From assembly GCA_963608705.1 (NCBI GenBank), contig CAVDHB010000082.1, positions 1 to 10,539 on the forward strand: a stretch of DNA of 10,539 bases, in the 5' to 3' direction. The DNA is from CAVDHB01 sp963608705. Its GTDB lineage: Bacteria > Bacteroidota > Bacteroidia > Bacteroidales > Bacteroidaceae. Position numbers and translations under genes: made by a program. The notes below the pieces were generated by a model, which saw only the letters and a program-made list of their open reading frames with translations, ran no database searches and had not been told where the DNA came from. Of the stretch, positions 6,553-10,539 are shown in pieces. Numbering within the stretch: position 1 is the stretch's first letter; every line of letters begins with the position of its first letter.

Positions 6553-6658
6553 ACTTCACACGAATTGATGTTATTTACTTATTAACTTCACACCTTGTTC
6601 TGTCATTTTCTAAGATACTTTACACCTTGTCGGATTGTTTACTGAACTGGTTCACACC
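6553..6658. repeat. Four copies of a CTTCACACC-type motif at exact 32-bp period
   Basis: ACTTCACACG (6553), ACTTCACACC (6585), ACTTTACACC (6617) and GGTTCACACC (6649) start exactly 32 bases apart. The bases between are partly conserved (CTTGT after copies 2 and 3, TTTACT before several). The array lies in the non-coding downstream end of the IS3-type element, and its outermost copy is the inverted terminal end. Spaced motifs of this kind could be transposase-binding sites at one end of the element. Confidence 0.7.
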
Positions 6659-6745
6659 CACAAAGGTACCGCTTTTCTCCAAGACTCGCAAGACATCATG
6701 AAAAACACTGCGGAGGAAGCCATGCAAAGCCTTCGATGAGCCTTC

Positions 6746-7624
6746 TCAGGCAACGTGGAGCGTTTCCCTGAGCTTTCTCGGGGGAAGCATGTCACGGTTG
6801 TTCCTGTGTGGTCTCCTCGTGTTGTAGAACTCGATGATCCCCGCCAACTCCTTTCTGGCCTGTTCCGTGTTCACGGGACGCTTCATCCTGTATAGCCACT
6901 CCTGCTTTATTATTCCGTTCACTCTCTCGGCGATGGCGTTGTCCGTGGGCTTGTAGTCCCCGGTCATGCTGATTGCGGCGTGGATTTCACGCAGGCGGCT
7001 GACGTAGTCGTTACAGCAGTACTGCACGCCGCGGTCTGAGTGGTGGGTCAGCCCCTCAAGTCCCATGTGGGACACGCGGGCTATCCCCATATTGAGAGCC
7101 GCAACAGTGCCTGAGGCGGCCAGGCTGTCGGAGAGCGTCCACCCGATTATCTCGTGTGTGAAAGCGTCCGTGAGCAGATGGAGATACGCCACCCCCTCGT
7201 CCGTGTCGATGTACGTGATGTCCGCCACCCACAGCTGGTTCGGCCTTGTGACTTTCATCCCCTTGGCCAGGTTCTTGTATTTGCGGTAGTTATGGTTGGA
7301 GTTCGTGGTGTGCCGCCGGCGTTGCGGCTTGAGCATCAGGTGATTCTCGTGCATCAGGCGGTAGAAGCTGTCACGGCCTCCCAGCTCTTCGGGATACACT
7401 TCCTTCAGCATGACGAACAGCTTGTAGGCCCCTATCCCCGGAGCCTGTGAGCGGATTGACGTCACGGTGTCCACGATTTCCCTTTCCGACAGTTCCCTCC
7501 GCCTGCGTTTCTCCGCGCTTACGGAGTAATAGCCCTCCCGGCTCTTGCCAAACAGTCCGCTGAGGCATCCTGTCCCTCTTTCAGGATGTCTCAGGCGGAG
7601 GGCGTCTACTGCTTGGCGCCAGCT
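6746..7624 (-). CDS. IS3-family transposase OrfB (DDE integrase domain)
   Basis: This is the catalytic part of the IS3 transposase, about 292 residues after the frameshift point. It opens WRQAVDALRLRHPERG, the usual OrfB N-terminus, then VTSIRSQAPGIGAYKLF and an HTH_21-like region. The rve integrase core follows with the first catalytic Asp in QLWVADITYI, the second in LTHHSDRGVQY, and the Glu in DNAIAERVNGIIKQE. The spacing of 35 residues between the last two is the classical DD(35)E. It ends FYNTRRPHRNN..LPPRKLRE, also typical. No ATG is needed, because translation enters by a -1 shift from OrfA; an internal GTG at 7474 is not a likely start. No inactivating mutation is visible. Confidence 0.92.
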   Translation of the reverse strand, partial: SWRQAVDALRLRHPERGTGCLSGLFGKSREGYYSVSAEKRRRRELSEREIVDTVTSIRSQAPGIGAYKLFVMLKEVYPEELGGRDSFYRLMHENHLMLKPQRRRHTTNSNHNYRKYKNLAKGMKVTRPNQLWVADITYIDTDEGVAYLHLLTDAFTHEIIGWTLSDSLAASGTVAALNMGIARVSHMGLEGLTHHSDRGVQYCCNDYVSRLREIHAAISMTGDYKPTDNAIAERVNGIIKQEWLYRMKRPVNTEQARKELAGIIEFYNTRRPHRNNRDMLPPRKLRETLHVA

Positions 7625-8022
7625 TTTTTTAACAGGTCGATTCCGTAACGTTCCCTGCCTATCTTGATGACCTCGCTCAGAGCCTCGTTGCGGAGTTCTG
7701 AATACTCAAGAGCCTTTCGAAGGCGAGCTATCTCTTCTGAAAGCTCCTCCTCGCATGTCTTGGGAGATGACGCGACTTTACCCGTATGGTCTCTTTTCAA
7801 TGACTTTGCCATATATACTTTTTTTTCCAGTTCTGTTATTTCCTTTGGCAAAGGTACTGTTTCTTCCATGAATCGCTTCTCCCAGACATGAAATCTGTGA
7901 GAGTTTATGCCATACTTTCGGCAAATGCTGTACAGCGACACATCACCACTGTAGTATTCTTTCAGAACACCTAGTTTGAACTGATCGTCAAATTGACGAC
8001 GGGGTTTCCTTTTTGATTCCAT
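7606..8022 (-). CDS. IS3-family transposase OrfA
   Basis: This 138-residue protein has a helix-turn-helix of the HTH_Tnp_1 type at about residues 8-55 (FDDQFKLGVLKEYYSG, then ICRKYGINSHRFHVWEKRF). It is followed by a charged coiled-coil segment (EELSEEIARLRKALEYSELR) like the leucine zipper that lets OrfA and the fusion OrfAB dimerise. OrfA alone ends GAKQ after the slippery run. It is longer than many OrfA proteins (about 90-110 residues) because of an inserted region around residues 65-90. OrfA binds the element ends and regulates transposition. Confidence 0.9.
   Translation of the reverse strand: MESKRKPRRQFDDQFKLGVLKEYYSGDVSLYSICRKYGINSHRFHVWEKRFMEETVPLPKEITELEKKVYMAKSLKRDHTGKVASSPKTCEEELSEEIARLRKALEYSELRNEALSEVIKIGRERYGIDLLKKAGAKQ
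7621..7632 (-). promoter_or_regulatory. Programmed -1 ribosomal frameshift site of the IS3 element
   Basis: The OrfA frame reads TTA AAA AAA GCT, so the heptamer A AAA AAA (7624-7630) is in the correct phase for tandem -1 slippage. A -1 shift continues directly into the OrfB frame as AGC TGG CGC, giving a fused OrfAB of about 425 residues. This is the standard way IS3 elements make their transposase. A downstream stimulatory hairpin is plausible, since GC-rich inverted sequences lie at about 7560-7610, but I did not resolve one exactly. Confidence 0.8.
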
Positions 8023-8071
8023 TTTTTCTTTACTTGTTTGTTAAAACCGTGTAAAGTAAATCTGTATCATG

Positions 8072-8300
8072 TCACACACGCAACACCTGTTCGTAATACT
8101 CATTGTTACCCATGGTCTTGCTATAAGCTTCCCAAAATGGCACATACTGGTTCTTGCTGAATTCCTTGCTGAACTTATAGAAATGATTATCCGCAATCGT
8201 ACCACCAGCTCCAAGGCGGACGATTTCCCCCAGTGGGTAGTCCCATAGAACGACAGGCTGACGGCAGGTCTTAATCCCATTTGCCGTCAGCCTTCTTTAA
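8072..8300 (-). pseudogene. Unidentified C-terminal gene fragment
   Basis: A minus-strand frame without a start reads PVVLWDYPLGEIVRLGAGG, then HFYKFSKEFSKNQYVPFWEA, and ends QVLRV at TGA 8072-8074. The composition is protein-like, but I cannot name the family. It stops a few bases before the IS3 end and is cut upstream by TAA at about 8300. In an adjacent frame a short stretch, SKEWVALLLKKADGKWD, may be the same gene after a frameshift. It is best read as the relic of a gene lost when the IS arrived or decayed. Other readings of this strand look like shadows. Confidence 0.4.
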
Positions 8301-8309
8301 AAGAAGAGC
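8256..8309. repeat. Two adjacent inverted repeats, terminator-like
   Basis: GGCTGACGGCA (8256-8266) and TGCCGTCAGCC (8282-8292) are perfect 11-bp arms with a 15-base loop. Immediately after, CTTCTTT and AAAGAAG form a second perfect 7-bp inverted repeat around one base. On the plus strand the first stem is followed by a short T-rich stretch. It could be a transcription terminator shielding the gene pair at 8437 from the IS, or a relic of another element. The rest of 8301-8392 shows no gene. Confidence 0.55.
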
Positions 8310-8392
8310 CACCCACTCTTTAGATGTTGGGAATCATATAGAAAGTACTCAATTTATCGCCGTGTCCTCTTCCCCATGACGGGAATTGTCCG

Positions 8393-8400
8393 TATATTTG
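8393..8400 (+). promoter_or_regulatory. Promoter -7 box for the 8437 gene pair
   Basis: TATATTTG matches the Bacteroidetes -7 consensus TAnnTTTG exactly, 36 bases before the ATG at 8437. No convincing TTTG -33 element is seen at the right spacing, so the promoter may be weak or need an activator. A leader of about 30 bases follows. Confidence 0.45.
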
Positions 8401-8436
8401 CCGAAAACTAAATATGTATAAGTAAGAAACTGTATT

Positions 8437-8637
8437 ATGCGTAAGAAAAGAGTAATTATCAGAGAAAACATTGACGACATGCCCTCTTTTTTAAAAAGAG
8501 TCGAAGATGAGATTACTTACATAGACGAGCCTATCGAAGAGTTCATAAGAAGAAATGGACTCATCTCATTAGAGGAAGCATGGGAAAGATTGGATGCGAA
8601 AGAAAACGATGCCGCTATTAGACATGGGAGACAATAA
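8437..8637 (+). CDS. Small unrecognised protein, first of a coupled pair
   Basis: This 66-residue protein has a basic start (MRKKRVIIRE) and an acidic, helical remainder including PIEEFIRRNGLISLEEAWER. I cannot assign a family. It is cytosolic, with no signal peptide or membrane segment. Its 3' end overlaps the next gene by up to 44 bases in a different frame, so the two are translationally coupled. The small-acidic-protein-first layout resembles an antitoxin or immunity protein with its partner, but nothing in the sequence proves this. It has its own -7 box upstream. Confidence 0.65.
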   Translation: MRKKRVIIRENIDDMPSFLKRVEDEITYIDEPIEEFIRRNGLISLEEAWERLDAKENDAAIRHGRQ

Positions 8638-9583
8638 ATTCATTTCAGTCTATCTGTCTCCTCAAATATATGAGGAGATTGAACGTATTTGTACTCTTAA
8701 TTTTGAGAACAGATATCCGTATGATGATTGGAAAGGGCACTTTGACGTATGTGTGCAATGGAGGAGAATCCTAGGCGTCGCACTTAATGAAGCTGCTTGG
8801 AATACGTCACAAACATACAAGAAAATTTTCAGAGCAAAGTTGTGGGATGGAGAAATAGGAACGTGTCGTTACAAAATAGTATCTTCTAATAATATTCCCA
8901 TCATATATGTGATTGATATTAAATTTAATAGGTTTCAATTTAAAGGGTACAAATTAATCCTTGACGAACCAAATTATCGGTCAGAATATAGTGGAAAATT
9001 CAAAATAAGAGGTGGAAAGAACGCTACGAAAGGGAGGAAGGTGCTTAAAAAATTAGGAAGCGGATATTATCTTTTGAAAACAGGCGGACATATGACATTT
9101 GTAAAGCCGGATAAAAAAAGCTTGCTATCTCCCGGCAAGTGGTTTATAACTGCGACTGATTTTGAAGACGGTAAGGCGTATGCGCAAGGTTCTGACAACA
9201 ACATCTATGAGATTGACACCAATGGCAATATGAGACTGTCAGACAAAAGCCTGGGAGATATTAATAACCTGTTGGAGTCAAGACGTGCGATTCCGTTGGG
9301 CGAACTCATGAAACGGTTGGACGAGAACCGAAAGAAAAATGCCAGCAAGAAAATAGGTGGCAAGATGGTTCTCAACAAATTCGAGAGGGAAGTAAACAAG
9401 CATACGAAAGAGACAGGTGTCAAGGCATCGAAGTTCAAAAGCGGCGGTACGAAACTCTCCGTGAAGAATCCGGATGGAGGGGAGATGGTCTTTTACTCAC
9501 AAAAAGAGTTCATGTACAGTGATGAGGTGGTGAAAGGTCTTGAAAAATACGGAAGATTGAGGGAAATGAGGACATTGAGATAG
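8594..9583 (+). CDS. Unrecognised 329-residue protein, probably frameshifted near its end
   Basis: I do not recognise this protein. Residues 12-120 (from MGDNKFISVYLSPQIYEEIE) look like a mixed alpha/beta domain ending in strands (RYKIVSSNNIPIIYVIDIKF). Residues 133-215 are basic and beta-rich (GSGYYLLKTGGHMTFVKPD, GKWFITATDFEDGKAYAQGS). Residues 232-285 are strongly helical and basic. No signal peptide or membrane segment is visible. Starts at 8594, 8609 and 8624 are possible; I give the longest. The frame ends in TAG at 9581-9583, but one extra A in the A5 run at 9543-9547 would join it to a further frame ending at 9762, making a 389-residue protein. It is coupled to the 66-residue gene before it. 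Confidence 0.7.
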   Translation: MRKKTMPLLDMGDNKFISVYLSPQIYEEIERICTLNFENRYPYDDWKGHFDVCVQWRRILGVALNEAAWNTSQTYKKIFRAKLWDGEIGTCRYKIVSSNNIPIIYVIDIKFNRFQFKGYKLILDEPNYRSEYSGKFKIRGGKNATKGRKVLKKLGSGYYLLKTGGHMTFVKPDKKSLLSPGKWFITATDFEDGKAYAQGSDNNIYEIDTNGNMRLSDKSLGDINNLLESRRAIPLGELMKRLDENRKKNASKKIGGKMVLNKFEREVNKHTKETGVKASKFKSGGTKLSVKNPDGGEMVFYSQKEFMYSDEVVKGLEKYGRLREMRTLR

Positions 9584-9762
9584 ACGGAAAAACTTACCGA
9601 CAATTCCGAAAATGTTCTGACAAGAGCGTGATATTTGCTGTAAGGAAAGGAAAGAAAGGTATATGGGAAGAAACAGCCCGGATACCCGGACTGGTATTCA
9701 ACTATTCCGCCTACATTTCGATTCCTTTGGAAGGGGACATAGATAACCCTTCTGGACAGTAA
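9541..9762 (+). pseudogene. Out-of-frame C-terminal extension of the preceding gene
   Basis: In the frame reached by adding one base to the A5 run at 9543-9547, the sequence continues IRKIEGNEDIEIDGKTYRQF, then DKSVIFAVRKGKKGIWEETA and VFNYSAYISIPLEG, ending at TAA 9760-9762. This is fully protein-like and has no start codon of its own, so it is most likely the true C-terminus of the gene at 8594, cut off by a one-base deletion or a sequencing error. Its end overlaps the convergent gene that stops at 9698 by 65 bases. Confidence 0.6.
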
Positions 9763-10111
9763 ATGTATATTCTTTCGCCTCTTCTTTACTTTTAGATTGG
9801 AATTGTTTGTTGCAATTATCACATATTGGGGTTATGTATCCAATATTATCTTCTACCGTATATACATGGGCACCTACAAGTTTAGAAATTTCAAACTCTT
9901 TCTCACAGCATGGACATTTAATAACAGATTTAGGCAAACTGGTTTTTATGTTTTTATTCCAATAATCAATCCATGAACCTTTAGGGGGATTATCGTCAGA
10001 CGTGTCAACCATATGACATACAATTTTTATAGATTCGTCATTTAAGATGTTCCATTTATCAATCAATTCCCCCGATTCTTTCCCATCTTTACTATTACAA
10101 TCACGATTCAT
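9698..10111 (-). CDS. HNH-like zinc-binding small protein
   Basis: This 137-residue protein has a treble-clef/HNH-like signature in its second half: KCPCCEKEF (Cys 66, 68 and 69), then KLVGAHVYTVED with His82, then GYITPICDNCNKQF (Cys97, Cys100, Asn101). The Cys-Cys...GAH...Cys-x-x-Cys-Asn layout recurs in small bacterial HNH-type proteins, which may cut nucleic acid or only bind zinc. I do not see the complete HNH metal-binding set, so nuclease activity is unproven. The start ATG overlaps the TGA of an upstream frame (ATGA); Met34 is an alternative start. The last about 17 residues (from KGYLCPLPKE) lie in sequence shared with the convergent gene and may be a readthrough tail. Confidence 0.7.
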   Translation of the reverse strand: MNRDCNSKDGKESGELIDKWNILNDESIKIVCHMVDTSDDNPPKGSWIDYWNKNIKTSLPKSVIKCPCCEKEFEISKLVGAHVYTVEDNIGYITPICDNCNKQFQSKSKEEAKEYTFTVQKGYLCPLPKESKCRRNS

Positions 10112-10119
10112 TTGCCAAT

Positions 10120-10200
10120 TCCATTTAGATGTTCTACATTTAAAAAGAGACGAGAATGCCCGATTAAACTCAAAGCATTCCCGCCCCCAATCGGGGATTA
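10120..10200 (-). promoter_or_regulatory. Two hairpins in the leader of the HNH-like gene
   Basis: On the minus strand CCCCGATTGGGG can form a 4-bp GC stem (about 10184-10195). Next, CGGGAATGC and GCATTCTCG (about 10151-10182) form a 9-bp stem with one G-U pair and a 15-base loop. Both lie between the short upstream ORF and the HNH-like gene. They could attenuate transcription or hide the ribosome site in response to translation of the short ORF. The structure is seen in the sequence; the regulatory role is inference. Confidence 0.45.
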
Positions 10201-10281
10201 CTTAATTTTCTCAAGTCTTTTCATCAAAGAAACGGTCCTCTTTCGCCATTCTTTTGAAAAAAGATATCTTGAAATAATCAT
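10198..10281 (-). CDS. Short basic ORF, possible leader peptide
   Basis: A 27-residue frame (MIISRYLFSKEWRKRTVSLM, then KRLEKIK) begins four bases after a perfect AGGAGG Shine-Dalgarno (10286-10291), unusual in this group. It is strongly basic. After its TAA the same frame stays open to a TGA that overlaps the ATG of the HNH-like gene, so one stop codon separates a 27-residue from a 57-residue reading. It could be a regulatory leader peptide, or the start of a gene truncated long ago. I see no family match. Confidence 0.4.
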   Translation of the reverse strand: MIISRYLFSKEWRKRTVSLMKRLEKIK

Positions 10282-10343
10282 ATATCCTCCTTTCTAAGCC
10301 GATTTATTTTCACCTTTTTTTGAAGGGTAATCCGGCCTAGGCG

Positions 10344-10351
10344 CAAAGTTA
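10344..10351 (-). promoter_or_regulatory. Outward -7 box near the IS1595 end
   Basis: TAACTTTG on the minus strand matches the Bacteroidetes -7 consensus TAnnTTTG. It would start a transcript about 55-60 bases before the short ORF at 10281. No clear TTTG -33 element is visible. Because it lies next to the IS1595 remnant, it may be an IS-provided promoter reading into the HNH-like gene. Confidence 0.4.
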
Positions 10352-10353
10352 GG

Positions 10354-10393
10354 TAAAGTTCTGTTCACTTGCATAATAGTGAATGGAACTTTA
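10354..10393. repeat. Inverted repeat downstream of the IS1595 transposase
   Basis: TAAAGTTCTGTTCACT (10354-10369) and AGTGAATGGAACTTTA (10378-10393) pair at all but two positions around an 8-base loop. Read on the plus strand it is followed by TATTTTTATAG, so it could be a terminator. It may equally be part of the end of the IS1595-family element. The bases between here and the transposase stop (10394-10421) hold nothing else I can name. Confidence 0.6.
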
Positions 10394-10421
10394 TATTTTT
10401 ATAGCAAACCAATGCGTTTTA

Positions 10422-10539
10422 TTAAGATTTCCTATATGTTCTGTGTCTGAATTCCGTCCTGTATGCCACGGCAGCGACCATGAGCCTGTCGAACATCCTG
10501 TCCCCGAAGTACCTGCGGTTGAACTTGTAGCAGAACTCG
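10422..10539 (-). CDS. IS1595-family (ISXO2-like) transposase, C-terminus only
   Basis: The frame enters from beyond the right edge and reads EFCYKFNRRYFGDRMFDRLM, then VAAVAYRTEFRHRTYRKS and TAA at 10422-10424. The EF-C-Y-FNRR-F motif is the well-known C-terminal end of ISXO2-like (IS1595 family) DDE transposases, where the Glu of this motif completes the active site. Only about 38 residues of a protein of about 300 are in the window, so its integrity cannot be judged. Its GC content is higher than that of the DNA to its left. Confidence 0.8.
   Translation of the reverse strand, partial: EFCYKFNRRYFGDRMFDRLMVAAVAYRTEFRHRTYRKS

Larger units (their letters stand above)
6546..8065 (-). mobile_element. 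IS3-family insertion sequence, apparently complete
   Basis: Two overlapping transposase frames in OrfA-OrfB order are flanked by inverted ends. The left end, AATTTACTTCACACG (6548-6562), matches ATTTACTTTACACG read on the minus strand at about 8048-8061. The exact termini are uncertain because I cannot find a clean TG...CA pair or target duplication. The element is more GC-rich than the genes around it, which suggests recent arrival. It sits between the three-gene operon and a gene remnant. Confidence 0.75.

Noticed and set aside
6553..6658. CRISPR array
   Set aside because: The shared motif is only about 10 bases, the intervening bases are partly conserved, no cas gene is near, and it sits at an IS end.
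7065..7450. Plus-strand open frames across the IS3 transposase
   Set aside because: They are shadows of the GC-rich OrfB frame, which carries a full DDE motif set on the minus strand.
8041..8280. A 79-residue minus-strand frame with a serine- and isoleucine-rich sequence
   Set aside because: A different minus-strand frame over the same bases is more protein-like, and this one starts within an inverted repeat.
9493..9822. A 109-residue minus-strand frame
   Set aside because: It is antisense to the plus-strand gene and its repaired extension, and overlaps the HNH-like gene in another frame.

Overview
The window looks like an accessory, insertion-rich region of a Bacteroidales chromosome (Bacteroides, Parabacteroides or Prevotella type). 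The pointers are Bacteroidetes-style -7 boxes (TAnnTTTG) in front of several genes, A-rich leaders with weak Shine-Dalgarno sequences, a polysaccharide-type glycosyltransferase remnant, and IS66, IS3 and IS1595 family elements. The host-like genes are AT-rich; the IS3-type transposase is clearly more GC-rich.

Layout. (1) 1-1459: minus-strand remains of a glycosyltransferase operon. One family 4-like gene is split into an N-terminal piece (1097-1459) and a central piece (135-377). A plus-strand type II toxin-antitoxin module (540-1093) lies between them, and the start of a second glycosyltransferase follows (40-138). Removing 378-1098 restores the reading frame, with ATTT on both sides. (2) 1466-2896: a decayed IS66 element with recognisable inverted ends, an intact orf1, a shortened tnpB, and a tnpC with stops, a frameshift and an internal deletion. 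(3) 3017-6304: a tight minus-strand three-gene operon encoding a DUF262 protein, an AAA/SMC-like ATPase with a DUF3696-type C-terminus, and an unrecognised 273-residue protein. This is the best candidate for an under-described defence-type system. (4) 6481-8065: a large interrupted palindrome, then an apparently complete IS3-family element with a programmed -1 frameshift site and a 32-bp periodic repeat at its downstream end. (5) 8072-9762: a small gene fragment, then a plus-strand pair of unrecognised genes whose second member appears frameshifted at an A5 run. (6) 9698-10539: a minus-strand HNH-like zinc protein preceded by a short ORF with a perfect AGGAGG site and two hairpins, then the C-terminus of an IS1595-family transposase running off the window.

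How the genes may work together. The only convincing multi-gene system is the 3017-6304 operon. Its genes are spaced by 10 bp and by a 1-bp TGATG overlap, which implies coupled expression. By family knowledge it pairs a DUF262 (GmrSD/ParB-like) NTPase or nuclease-type domain with an ATPase, plus a third protein that may be the effector or an accessory subunit. This functional reading is inference. The toxin-antitoxin pair is a separate autonomous module. The rest reflects repeated IS insertion and loss of an older polysaccharide locus.
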